The notes beneath the pieces were generated by a model. That model did not search any database and was not told where the DNA came from. It saw only the letters and a list, made by a program, of their open reading frames with translations. Below, one piece after another: positions 56,160 to 64,000 of a stretch of DNA of 64,000 nt. A program made the position numbers and the translations under genes. Positions within the stretch are counted from its first letter, which is position 1. The number at the start of each line of letters is the position of its first letter. Origin of the DNA: Casp-actino8 sp001510455 (GTDB taxonomy: Bacteria > Actinomycetota > Acidimicrobiia > Acidimicrobiales > Ilumatobacteraceae); assembly GCA_027592035.1 (NCBI GenBank), contig JAQCIK010000001.1:1-64000 (forward strand). The letters are read 5' to 3'.

Positions 56160-57113
56160 ATGGCCGAGACCGATCTGAGATTCGACGATTGCGTCGTGAT
56201 CGTCACGGGCGCGGGCCGCAATCTCGGCCGCGAGTACGCGCTCGCTCTGGCCGCCCGAGGCGCCGCAGTGGTGGTGAACGATCTCGGAGTCGGGATATCG
56301 GACTCCGATGGCGATGCCGAGGCGCCGACGGTCAATCCGGCCGATGAGGTCGTCGATGTCATCCTCGCCTCCGGAGGACAGGCGGTCGCCAATCACGACA
56401 CGGTGAGCACCCCCCAGGGGGGCCAATCGATCGTCGACTGCGCCCTCGACACCTTCGGTCGGGTCGACGTGGTGATCAACAACGCTGGACAGGTCCGCAT
56501 GGGTGATTTCGGATCCTTTCCCGACGAGAGCATCGACGCGCTCGTCGACACCCAGTTGAAAGGTGTCCTCAATGTCTCGCGTCCGGCCTGGCGCCACATG
56601 GAAGCCCAAGGCGGCGGCCGTTTCGTGAACGTGTCGTCGGGTGCAGCATTCGGTGGCGTTCCGGGTGGCGTCGTCTACGCAATGGCCAAGATGGGCACGA
56701 TCGGGCTGACCTTCGGTATGGCGAGCGAAGGGAAGTCCATCGGAATTTCCGCCAACGTGATCGTGCCGTACGCGAAGACACGACCGGGAACCCCCTTCGG
56801 TCCGATTCCCTGGTCAATCGAACTCGGCGCGTGGCTCGATCCGGCGCTCGTCGCTCCTCTGGTCGTGTATCTGTCGCACGCATCCTGCCATCTGTCGGGT
56901 GAAGTGCTGAGTGTCGGAGCCGGTTGGCAGGCCGGAGTGCGTCTTTCGATGGCGACCGGTTTCCGAGATCGCAGTGCGACGCCCGAGGACATCGCCCGAC
57001 ACGCCGACACGTTGATCCGAGGCGGCGAGCGCGACGTGTCTCCGTTCCGCTCTCCGGCGATGAGACAGCTTCTGGACGGATTCTCGCTTCCCGACGACCT
57101 CGGGCGGAGCTGA
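56160..57113 (+). CDS. Short-chain dehydrogenase (3-hydroxyacyl-CoA dehydrogenase type)
   Basis: A 317-residue SDR. The cofactor loop is VTGAGRNLGREYALALA, followed by VVVNDLGVG and NNAGQVRMG, and the active site has VNVSSGAAFGGVPGGVVYAMAKMG (Ser, Tyr, Lys; only part shown by position, residues about 160-183). The long loop between the second beta strand and the DTVSTP segment is typical of the peroxisomal multifunctional-enzyme-2 type, which oxidises 3-hydroxyacyl-CoA. The ATG is chosen for the GGAAAGGTGA upstream. It is the first gene of a five-gene overlapping operon. Confidence 0.83.
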   Translation: MAETDLRFDDCVVIVTGAGRNLGREYALALAARGAAVVVNDLGVGISDSDGDAEAPTVNPADEVVDVILASGGQAVANHDTVSTPQGGQSIVDCALDTFGRVDVVINNAGQVRMGDFGSFPDESIDALVDTQLKGVLNVSRPAWRHMEAQGGGRFVNVSSGAAFGGVPGGVVYAMAKMGTIGLTFGMASEGKSIGISANVIVPYAKTRPGTPFGPIPWSIELGAWLDPALVAPLVVYLSHASCHLSGEVLSVGAGWQAGVRLSMATGFRDRSATPEDIARHADTLIRGGERDVSPFRSPAMRQLLDGFSLPDDLGRS

Positions 57114-58198
57114 TGGAGGCGATGGTGTCGTACAACGAACTCGGGTTCTACACCCTTCCCGGAGCTCCTCGTAGTCCGCGTGACCTCCTCCAGGAAGTCG
57201 CCGACGCCGAACGTCTCGGCCTCGGAGCGTGCTTCATATCGGAGCGATTCAACATCAAGGAAGCCGTGACTCTGTCGGGCGCCGTCGGAGCCGTGTCGTC
57301 GAAACTTGGCATCGCCACGGCGGCGACGAATCACAACACGCGTCACCCTCTCGTGACGGCCAGTTACGCGACAACCATGCACCGCCTCACCGACGGACGT
57401 TTCTGTCTCGGTCTCGGACGAGGGATCGGTCCACTCTTCGACGCCTACGGCATTCCGAAGATCACCACCGCTCAGATGGAGGACTTCGCCGGCCTGATGA
57501 GACGACTCTTCGCCGGCGAGGTCATCTTCGGACACGACGGACCGGCCGGCAAGTATCCCATTCTCTCTCTCGATCCTTCTTTCGACGAGAAGATTCCCCT
57601 CGGAATCACCGCGTTCGGTCCGAACACTCTCGAATTGGCGGGCCGGGCTTTCGATTGCGTGATTCTCCACACCTTCTTCACCGATGAGACCTTGGTCAGA
57701 TGCATACGGACGGTGAAAGAATCGGCCGAACGGGCCGGGCGGGACCCGGATTCGGTGAGGGTCTGGTCGTGTTTCGCCACCATCGGTGATCACATTGCCG
57801 AGCCAGTGCGTCTGAAGAAGACCGTCGGGCGACTGGCGACCTATCTCCAGGCCTATGGAGACCTCATGGTCGAGACGAACCGTTGGGATCAGGCCGTCCT
57901 CGAACGTTTTCGAGCCGACGAGTTCGTGAAGAATTTCCACGGTGCGCTCGACAACACCGCGACGACTGCCGAGTTGGAACACGTGGCCACGTTGATTCCC
58001 GATGAGTGGCTCGAACCGGCGGCGACCGGAACGCCGTCGCAATGTGTCGACAAGATCAACGGGCAATTCGAACTGGGGGCCGACGGAGTGATCCTTCACG
58101 GAGCCAGCCCGGTTGATCTCGAACCGATCGTCGTCGAGTACGCGGCTCGACGCCCGGTGGGCCGTTTCGATCATCTCCCCTCGAATCCGGGAGCGTGA
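57113..58198 (+). CDS. LLM-class oxidoreductase
   Basis: A 361-residue luciferase-like barrel. ADAERLGLGACFISERFNIK opens it, followed by LGIATAATNHNTRHPL, DGRFCLGLGRGI and the long C-terminal extension with SQCVDKINGQFELGADGVIL. It resembles mycobacterial F420-dependent LLM enzymes. It could oxidise an alcohol or hydroxy-acid, or act as a monooxygenase. The ATG overlaps the SDR stop by one base (TGATG), so it is coupled. The frame is open to 56924, but the upstream part is the SDR in another frame. Confidence 0.84.
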   Translation: MEAMVSYNELGFYTLPGAPRSPRDLLQEVADAERLGLGACFISERFNIKEAVTLSGAVGAVSSKLGIATAATNHNTRHPLVTASYATTMHRLTDGRFCLGLGRGIGPLFDAYGIPKITTAQMEDFAGLMRRLFAGEVIFGHDGPAGKYPILSLDPSFDEKIPLGITAFGPNTLELAGRAFDCVILHTFFTDETLVRCIRTVKESAERAGRDPDSVRVWSCFATIGDHIAEPVRLKKTVGRLATYLQAYGDLMVETNRWDQAVLERFRADEFVKNFHGALDNTATTAELEHVATLIPDEWLEPAATGTPSQCVDKINGQFELGADGVILHGASPVDLEPIVVEYAARRPVGRFDHLPSNPGA

Positions 58199-58199
58199 C

Positions 58200-59033
58200 G
58201 TGGCGTTTGCGAGCAATGGACCCATCCGTCTCTTCCACGAGTCGCTCGGCTCGCCCGACGATCCGACTCTGGTTCTCGTGAACGGGCTCGGGAACCAATG
58301 CCTCAGTTTCCGCGAAGAGATGTGTCTTTCCTTCGTCGAGGCCGGCTTTCGCGTCGTGCGTTTCGACAACCGAGACGTCGGGCAGTCGAGTGACGGGCCC
58401 GAGGGATACACATTGTCGGACATGGCGTCCGATGTGATCGCCGTCGTCGATCATCTCGGTGTCGATCGATTCCACGTGATGGGGTTCTCACTCGGCGGCA
58501 TGATCGTGCAGACGTTGGCGATCGAGTGGGCGAGTCGCCTGTTGTCGGCAACGTCGGTGATGTCGACCACCGGGGATCCCGATGTCGGGCGTCCGAGTGA
58601 CGAGGCCCGGCGACTGTTGCTCACGCCAGGGTCGACCGATCGGCGCGAGGCGATCGATGCTCATCTGTCCGGTCAGCGGGTGTGGGGGAGCCCGGGTCTC
58701 GTCGAGTGGGACATCCAGGAGGATCTGGCCGGCCGACTGTTCGATCGGGCCTGTCGGCCGGCCGGAGTCGCTCGGCAGTACCATGCCGCGCGTCGGGACG
58801 GCAGTCGATCGGCTCGGCTCGCCTCGGTGAACGTTCCTTTCTTGGTGATCCACGGAACGGCCGACACCCTGATCGATATTTCCGGAGGTCGACGAACCGC
58901 CGAGGCTGTCCCGACGGCCCGCTTCGTCGAGATCGTCGGGATGGGACACGACTACCCATCGGCGATCTGGCCCCGTCTGGTCGCTGAACTCGCCAGCGTG
59001 GCCCTACAGTCTCGAGGTGGAGGTCAACGATGA
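58200..59033 (+). CDS. Alpha/beta hydrolase
   Basis: A 277-residue hydrolase. The oxyanion region is LVNGLGNQ, then VVRFDNRDVGQSSDG, the nucleophile serine is in VMGFSLGGMIVQ, the acid in IHGTADTLID and the His in IVGMGHDYPS. It belongs to the esterase/epoxide-hydrolase-like group; whether it cleaves an ester, a lactone or a C-C bond cannot be told. The GTG lies one base after the LLM stop, and the stop overlaps the P450 start. Confidence 0.86.
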   Translation: MAFASNGPIRLFHESLGSPDDPTLVLVNGLGNQCLSFREEMCLSFVEAGFRVVRFDNRDVGQSSDGPEGYTLSDMASDVIAVVDHLGVDRFHVMGFSLGGMIVQTLAIEWASRLLSATSVMSTTGDPDVGRPSDEARRLLLTPGSTDRREAIDAHLSGQRVWGSPGLVEWDIQEDLAGRLFDRACRPAGVARQYHAARRDGSRSARLASVNVPFLVIHGTADTLIDISGGRRTAEAVPTARFVEIVGMGHDYPSAIWPRLVAELASVALQSRGGGQR

Positions 59034-60250
59034 GTGTCAGTGCACCGGTTTCGGATTGGATGACCGATTACGACATCTTCGATCCTCGCTACGTGAACGA
59101 CCCGTTTCCGATCTGGGACGAGATGCGGGAACGTTGTCCGGTCGCTCACAGTGACCGATGGGGCGGGTCGTACAATCCGACCCGGTACGCCGACGTGACG
59201 GCCATCGCCCGTGACATCGAGAAATTCCCATCCGGTGGCGGCATCGCAGTGGTTCCGCCTCCGATGACGGCTGATGGACAACCCGTTCCTCAAGTGCTCC
59301 CGTACGGGGTCCCTCCGATCAGTTCCGATCCACCGCTGCACACCTGGACGCGGCGGCTGATCCTTCCGTGGATGAGTCCTCAGAAGACCTTGACCTACGA
59401 GGCCATGACGCGCGATCTGTGCAATCGCCTGATCGACGGTTTCATCGAGACCGGGCGAGCCGACGTGGCCGCCGACTACGCCCAACAGATTCCGGTTCGA
59501 GTGATCGCGCACATTCTGGGTGTCCCCGAGTCGATGAGTGATTCCTTCACTGGTTGGGTGAGGGACGTGCTCGAATTCGCATACGACGCCGAACGTCGTC
59601 AACGGGGTATGAGTGGTGTCATCACGTTCTTCCAGGGCGCATTGGCCGAGCGTCGCGAGAACCCCGGAGACGATCTGATCTCCGAGTTACTCCACACCGA
59701 GATCGACGGTCAGCCGATCGAGGACTCGGTCATCCTCGGAATGTGCGCACTGTTGTTGGTGGCCGGTGTCGACACGACCTGGTCGTCGATCGGTTCATCC
59801 TTGTGGCATCTCGCCAGTCATCCCGATGATCTCGCTCGCTTGGTTAGTGAGCCCGAACTGCTTCCCACGGCCGTCGAGGAGTTCCTCCGTGCTTACGCGC
59901 CGGTCACCATGGCGCGCCGCTTGCTCGAGGACACCGAATACAACGGCTGTCCGATGAAGGCGGGAGAGCGCATCCTCATGAATTTCCCCGCCGCCAATCG
60001 AGACCCGGAGGCATTCGATCGACCGGAAGAAGTGCTCATCGATCGACAGGAGAATCGGCACGTGGCATTCGGCGCCGGAATTCACCGGTGTGCAGGATCG
60101 AACCTGGCTCGAATGGAACTCCGTGTCTCCATCGAGACCTTCATGGCCCGGATCCCCGAATTCACCCTTGTCGACCCGTCGGCCGTGACGTGGGCCGGGG
60201 GACAGGTTCGTGGTCCCCGATCGGCCGTGGTGGCGTTCACTCCTCGATGA
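59030..60250 (+). CDS. Cytochrome P450
   Basis: A 406-residue soluble bacterial P450. The I-helix oxygen site is LLVAGVDTTWS, the ExxR motif is EEFLR, and the heme loop is FGAGIHRCAGSNLARMEL with the axial cysteine. The N-terminal DPRYVNDPFPIWDEMRERCPV is typical. It hydroxylates an unknown, probably hydrophobic substrate and needs a ferredoxin and reductase not encoded here. The ATG overlaps the hydrolase stop by four bases, and its own stop overlaps the carboxylase start. Confidence 0.92.
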   Translation: MSVSAPVSDWMTDYDIFDPRYVNDPFPIWDEMRERCPVAHSDRWGGSYNPTRYADVTAIARDIEKFPSGGGIAVVPPPMTADGQPVPQVLPYGVPPISSDPPLHTWTRRLILPWMSPQKTLTYEAMTRDLCNRLIDGFIETGRADVAADYAQQIPVRVIAHILGVPESMSDSFTGWVRDVLEFAYDAERRQRGMSGVITFFQGALAERRENPGDDLISELLHTEIDGQPIEDSVILGMCALLLVAGVDTTWSSIGSSLWHLASHPDDLARLVSEPELLPTAVEEFLRAYAPVTMARRLLEDTEYNGCPMKAGERILMNFPAANRDPEAFDRPEEVLIDRQENRHVAFGAGIHRCAGSNLARMELRVSIETFMARIPEFTLVDPSAVTWAGGQVRGPRSAVVAFTPR

Positions 60251-62052
60251 GCGACCTGCGGGCTCCGATGCAGGGGACGATCTCCTGGGTCGCTGACGTC
60301 GGAGCGAGAATTCCGGCTGGCCGTCCCATCGTCGTGATCGAGTCCATGAAAATGGAGCACGACGTGGTTCATGACGAGGCCGTCGAAATCGTCGACCTTC
60401 ACGTGATCGCTGGTGCGACGGTGGCCAGTGGTCAGGTGTTGGTCGAGATTCGTCCCACCCTGGTCGATCACCTCGATGACGCACAGCACGACGAGGTGGA
60501 TCGGGTCGATCTCTCGCAGGTCGTCGAGCGTCATCGGATCGTGTCGGATTCACATCGTTCCGAGGTCGTCGAGCGGCGGCATCGGACCAGCCGCCGTACG
60601 GCTCGTGAGAACCTCGCTGACCTCGTCGAACCCGGGTCCTTCGTCGAATACGGCCCTCTCGTGATCGCCGCTCAGAGACGACGTCGTCCACTCGAGGATC
60701 TGATCGAGCGAACGCCCGCTGATGGTCTGGTCGGCGGTGTGGGTGACGTGAACGGATCGAGCGACGGGACCTGCAACCGTCGAGCGGTCGTCATGTCCTA
60801 CGACTACACCGTTCTCGCGGGCACTCAGGGGCAGCAGAATCACCGTAAGAAGGATCGCCTGTTCGACGTCGCCGCGCGCCTTCGGCTTCCCGTTGTTCTC
60901 TTCGCCGAAGGTGGAGGAGGAAGACCGGGAGACACCGATGGCCTCGGGGTGTCCGGACTCGATTGCTGGGCTTTCCACGATTTCGCGAAACTGTCCGGCC
61001 TCGTTCCGCTCGTCGGTATCGCCGGTGGGTATTGCTTCGCTGGTAACGCCGCCCTTCTCGGTTGTTGCGATGTCGTGATCGCGCTCTCTGGTTCCAACAT
61101 CGGGATGGGCGGTCCGGCGATGATCGAAGGAGGAGGGCTCGGAGTTCACGCGCCGGAGTCGATCGGACCCACCGCAGTTCATGAGCGGAACGGCGTCGTG
61201 GACGTGGTCGTGTCCGATGACGCCGAAGCAGTCGAGGTGGCCAAGAAGTACCTCGACTTCTTCCAGTGTCGTCGAACGACGTTCGTTGCTCCGCCGCAAG
61301 AGTCCTTGCGCGACGTCGTGCCGATCGATCGCAAGAAGGCCTATGACATACGTTCCGTCGTGCAGGGTCTGTTCGACGTCGACTCGGTTCTCGAACTCCG
61401 CCGGGGTTTCGGCGCTGGAATGTTCACGGCACTCGCTCGACTGGAGGGGATGACCGTCGGCGTCGTGGCGAACGATCCTCGTCATCTCGCTGGCGCGATC
61501 GACAGCGATGGGGCCGACAAGGCGGCTCGCTTCATGCAACTGTGCGACGCCTTCGACGTGCCGATCGTGACGCTGGTCGACACTCCCGGCATGATGGTCG
61601 GCCCTGAGGTGGAGGAAACGGCTCTGGTTCGTCACTGCAGTCGTCTCTTCGTGACCGGAGTCAACGTGGCCGTGCCCGTGGTCAGTGTCGTGATCAGGAA
61701 GTCGTACGGTCTCGGCGCCCAGGCCATGATGGCCGGATCGACCAAAGCGCCATTGTGCTGTGTGGCCTGGCCCACCGGTGAATTCGGAGGAATGGGTCTC
61801 GAGGGAGCGGTGCGGCTCGGTTATCGCAAGGAGTTGGAAGCGATCGACGATCCGAACGAGCGCGAGACCGTGTTCCAGCAGATGGTCGACCGCATGTACG
61901 AACACGGCAAGGCCGTGTCGGTGGCCTCACACTTCGAGATCGACGACGTGATCGATCCGGCTGATACTCGACGCTGGCTGGCCACGATCCTCGGCGCGTG
62001 GGTTCCGCCCGTTCGAGGCGACCGAAAGCGTCCGAACGTCGATACCTGGTGA
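60247..62052 (+). CDS. Acyl-CoA carboxylase: biotin carboxyl carrier fused to carboxyltransferase
   Basis: A 601-residue fusion. Residues 1-70 are a biotinyl domain with Lys35 in VIESMKMEHD. Residues about 120-601 are a carboxyltransferase (ENLADLVEPGSFVEYGPL, YDYTVLAGTQGQQNHRKKDR, LFAEGGGGRPGD, VTLVDTPGMMVGPEVE, AWPTGEFGGMGLEGAV). It would carboxylate an acyl-CoA after biotin is charged by a separate biotin carboxylase, which is not in the window. The ATG overlaps the P450 stop (ATGA). It ends the five-gene operon and converges on the amidohydrolase. Confidence 0.88.
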   Translation: MSDLRAPMQGTISWVADVGARIPAGRPIVVIESMKMEHDVVHDEAVEIVDLHVIAGATVASGQVLVEIRPTLVDHLDDAQHDEVDRVDLSQVVERHRIVSDSHRSEVVERRHRTSRRTARENLADLVEPGSFVEYGPLVIAAQRRRRPLEDLIERTPADGLVGGVGDVNGSSDGTCNRRAVVMSYDYTVLAGTQGQQNHRKKDRLFDVAARLRLPVVLFAEGGGGRPGDTDGLGVSGLDCWAFHDFAKLSGLVPLVGIAGGYCFAGNAALLGCCDVVIALSGSNIGMGGPAMIEGGGLGVHAPESIGPTAVHERNGVVDVVVSDDAEAVEVAKKYLDFFQCRRTTFVAPPQESLRDVVPIDRKKAYDIRSVVQGLFDVDSVLELRRGFGAGMFTALARLEGMTVGVVANDPRHLAGAIDSDGADKAARFMQLCDAFDVPIVTLVDTPGMMVGPEVEETALVRHCSRLFVTGVNVAVPVVSVVIRKSYGLGAQAMMAGSTKAPLCCVAWPTGEFGGMGLEGAVRLGYRKELEAIDDPNERETVFQQMVDRMYEHGKAVSVASHFEIDDVIDPADTRRWLATILGAWVPPVRGDRKRPNVDTW

Positions 62053-62053
62053 C

Positions 62054-63247
62054 CTAGAGGAGTCGAGTGTTGAGCGTGTCGACGTTGTCGTGGAGGATCC
62101 GCTTTCGGTCCTGGTCGTCGAAAGCTTTCAACTCGGGGAGATAGTCGAGCGGATTCGGCATGCCCTCGATGTGCGGCCAGTCGGAGCCGAAGAGGACGCG
62201 GTCAGTACCCATGAGTTCACTCACGACGTGGACGTCGTCCTCCCAGAACGGATTGATCCACCAATGGTTGCGGAACGTCTCGATCGGGTCGTCGCTGAAG
62301 TAGCCGGGCATCTTCTTGGCTGTCGACGTCATCTTGTGCATGGCATCGGCCAGGAAACCGGAGCCGTTCTCGACGCTCGCCATCCGTAAGCGTGGGAAAC
62401 GATCGAATATCTTCTCGAAGATCGAGGTGATCACGAAGTCCTGAGCCGCCCGTTCGATGGCGAAACTCTTGATGGAAGGTTTCCACGAACCACCCGAAAA
62501 TTGAGCCGAGAAGGAATCGTCGGCGTACCCCTGGCTCGAGTAGCCGCTGTCGCCGGCGTGGACCACCACGGAGACGCCGGCCTCGGCGGCCAGTGACCAG
62601 AACGGATCGAACGACTCGTGGAAGGGAGACCGAACACCATGCGCGGTGTGGACCGCCGCCGGTCGCATCACGATCACCCGAGCTCCAGCGGTCAGGACCC
62701 GCTCGAGTTCGGAGACGGCCCAGTCGACATCGGCGAGGGACAGGTAAGCACCGGCGAAGATTCGATCCTGGTAGTCGAAGCCCCAGTCCTCTTCGAGCCA
62801 CTTGTTGAAAGCCGTGAACGTCTGACAGACAGCGAACGGATCGTGCTTCAACAACTCCTCGTACAACATGCCCAGGGTGGGGAAGAGCCAGATGCGCCCG
62901 ATTCCTTGGGCGTCCATCGTCGACAGTCGAGCGTCGCGGTCGCGGTACTCGGGTCGAATCGGCTCACGCTGAGTCAAGAATTCGAGAGGGCTCTTCCCGT
63001 CGGGATTGCCACGAAAGTAATCGTGCATGGCACCCGCCGGAGCGATGGGGTCGAACGTGGGATTCGTGACGACTCGGCTGACGCGACCACCGACGACTTG
63101 ATACTTGCGCCCGTCGATCTCGGCCCATTGAACGCACCTCGGACCGAGCTTCGGGTCGAGGTGGCGCGTGAAGGCATCGAGGGCCTCGTAGTAGTGGTTG
63201 TCGCAGTCGAAGGGCTGATACCCGAGATCGGAGACCGTAGCGCTCAT
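62054..63247 (-). CDS. Amidohydrolase-family (ACMSD-like) metal hydrolase/decarboxylase
   Basis: A 397-residue TIM-barrel protein of the amidohydrolase-2 group. The N-terminal metal motif is FDCDNHYYE, a central His lies in VVVHAGDSGYSS, and the C-terminal metal Asp is in VLFGSDWPHIEG. Such enzymes hydrolyse or decarboxylate aromatic and related acids. The substrate is unknown. The ATG at 63247 is six bases after TACCCT; a GTG-type longer start at 63274 is less likely. Confidence 0.85.
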   Translation of the reverse strand: MSATVSDLGYQPFDCDNHYYEALDAFTRHLDPKLGPRCVQWAEIDGRKYQVVGGRVSRVVTNPTFDPIAPAGAMHDYFRGNPDGKSPLEFLTQREPIRPEYRDRDARLSTMDAQGIGRIWLFPTLGMLYEELLKHDPFAVCQTFTAFNKWLEEDWGFDYQDRIFAGAYLSLADVDWAVSELERVLTAGARVIVMRPAAVHTAHGVRSPFHESFDPFWSLAAEAGVSVVVHAGDSGYSSQGYADDSFSAQFSGGSWKPSIKSFAIERAAQDFVITSIFEKIFDRFPRLRMASVENGSGFLADAMHKMTSTAKKMPGYFSDDPIETFRNHWWINPFWEDDVHVVSELMGTDRVLFGSDWPHIEGMPNPLDYLPELKAFDDQDRKRILHDNVDTLNTRLL

Positions 63248-63253
63248 GACGCC

Positions 63254-63259
63254 AGGGTA
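63254..63259 (-). promoter_or_regulatory. -10 hexamer TACCCT of the amidohydrolase gene
   Basis: TACCCT, six bases, then ATG at 63247 on the minus strand. Confidence 0.6.
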
Positions 63260-63291
63260 CGACAAGATCGGCACCGCCGCAGTGACGGAGA

Positions 63292-64000
63292 TCAGAGGCA
63301 GATGTCCGACGGTCTGACCGGGACCCGTGGCAATTCACGGCCGGTCGCCTGGCGGATCGCATTGACGATGGCCGGCGTCACACTGATGCACGGCGGTTCT
63401 CCGACCCCCTTGGCTCCGAGCGGGGATTTCGGCTCGAATTCCTCGACGAAGGACGTGACGACCTCGGGTGCATCGAGAAATGTCGGCAGCAAGTAATCGG
63501 TGAAGCTCGGATTACGGACGAGACCCTCATCGACGACGATCTCTTCCATCACGGCCAGACCGAGCCCTTGGGCGATACCCCCTTCGACCTGGCCCACACA
63601 GGACAGCGGGTTCAGAACGCGGCCCACGTCCTGAGCGGTGGCCACCTGAACCACCTTCACCAGCCCGAGATCGAGATCGACGTCGACCACCGCTCGGTGA
63701 GCGACGAAGGCGAAGGCGACATGGCAGTTGCCCTGGCCGTTCTCGTCGAGATCCTCGGTGGGAGGGTGTCGGTACTCGGCCGTCTCGTCGACGTGAAGAC
63801 CACGTGCTGCATCGACGACGGTTCGCCGATAGGAAAGGCCGTCAGTGATCTCGAGATCGTCGATCGACAGCGAGTCTCGTTCGAGACCATCGCGCTCGGC
63901 GACCAGGTCGAGAAGCCGCTCCCGTGCGGCTCGACAGGCGGCATCCACCGCACCACCACTCATCCAGGTCTGGCGACTGGCCGACGTCGAACCGGCCGAT
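63292..64000 (-). CDS. Molybdenum hydroxylase large subunit, C-terminal part (5' end outside window)
   Basis: The frame is open to the window edge, so about 235 C-terminal residues are present. SASRQTWMSGGAV, DVGRVLNPLSCVGQVEGGIAQG and the final SPLGAKGVGEPPCISVTPAI, which includes the active-site glutamate (GVGEPP), identify the xanthine dehydrogenase/CO dehydrogenase/aldehyde oxidase family. It binds the molybdopterin cofactor and hydroxylates a heterocycle or aldehyde, or oxidises CO. The upstream subunits are not visible, so the substrate cannot be inferred. Confidence 0.9.
   Translation of the reverse strand, partial: SAGSTSASRQTWMSGGAVDAACRAARERLLDLVAERDGLERDSLSIDDLEITDGLSYRRTVVDAARGLHVDETAEYRHPPTEDLDENGQGNCHVAFAFVAHRAVVDVDLDLGLVKVVQVATAQDVGRVLNPLSCVGQVEGGIAQGLGLAVMEEIVVDEGLVRNPSFTDYLLPTFLDAPEVVTSFVEEFEPKSPLGAKGVGEPPCISVTPAIVNAIRQATGRELPRVPVRPSDICL

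Noticed and set aside
60550..61905. 451-codon antisense frame opposite the carboxyltransferase
   Set aside because: The plus-strand carboxyltransferase is intact; the antisense frame is histidine- and arginine-rich noise.

Overview
The window is GC-rich, densely coded actinobacterial DNA. The gene content points to the class Acidimicrobiia, near Ilumatobacter-type genomes. It encodes menaquinone rather than ubiquinone synthesis, several luciferase-like (F420/FMN) oxidoreductases, a PdtaR-type ANTAR regulator beside polA, an MtrA/MtrB/LpqB-like signalling module, an actinobacterial four-domain ribosomal protein S1 and a uvr-rapZ-gap-pgk-tpi-secG block. The family assignments are firm. The class-level placement is inference. 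No insertion sequence, phage gene, CRISPR array or rRNA was seen, and no gap without a gene exceeds about 300 bases.

Layout. 1-2.9 kb: menaquinone genes menD (cut by the window edge), menF and menG. 3-8 kb: acyl-CoA dehydrogenase, acyl-CoA ligase, LLM oxidoreductase, MaoC hydratase and a small membrane protein. 8-16 kb: era, a GerMN lipoprotein plus sensor kinase divergent from its likely response regulator, a DinG-type helicase, a split pair of cis-prenyltransferase-like genes, and recO. 16-21.3 kb: glyS, an ABM-domain gene and trpC-trpF-trpB-trpA. 21.3-23.3 kb: fasciclin lipoprotein, HIT-like small protein, a structured non-coding interval, peroxiredoxin and fabZ. 23.3-27.7 kb: the fatty-acid synthase operon fabD-fabH-fabG-acpP-fabF on the minus strand. 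27.8-33.7 kb: an unusual tRNA, a coiled-coil protein, pdtaR, polA, a methyltransferase and rpsA. 33.7-43.6 kb: a NarL-type regulator, coaE, uvrB, uvrA and uvrC, then a divergent LLM enzyme and methyltransferase. 43.6-48.3 kb: rapZ, gap, pgk, tpiA, a truncated ABC-transporter ATPase, secG and tRNA-Leu(GAG). 48.3-64 kb: an accessory, catabolism-flavoured region with a secreted protease carrying cell-wall-binding repeats, thrH, acyl-CoA dehydrogenase, a halohydrin-dehalogenase-like SDR, a sulfatase, a cupin protein, a tightly overlapped five-gene operon (SDR, LLM, hydrolase, P450, biotin-dependent carboxyltransferase), an amidohydrolase and the end of a molybdenum hydroxylase.

Three observations stand out. 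First, the two adjacent cis-prenyltransferase-like genes have lost complementary motifs, as in the eukaryotic DHDDS/NgBR heteromer. Second, the protein at 51939-52679 has the Ser-Tyr-Arg triad, the exact spacing and the disrupted cofactor loop of halohydrin dehalogenases. Third, about twenty genes start 6-8 nt after a TANNNT hexamer, a signature of leaderless transcription; this was used here to choose several start codons. Promoter entries give the -10 hexamer only.
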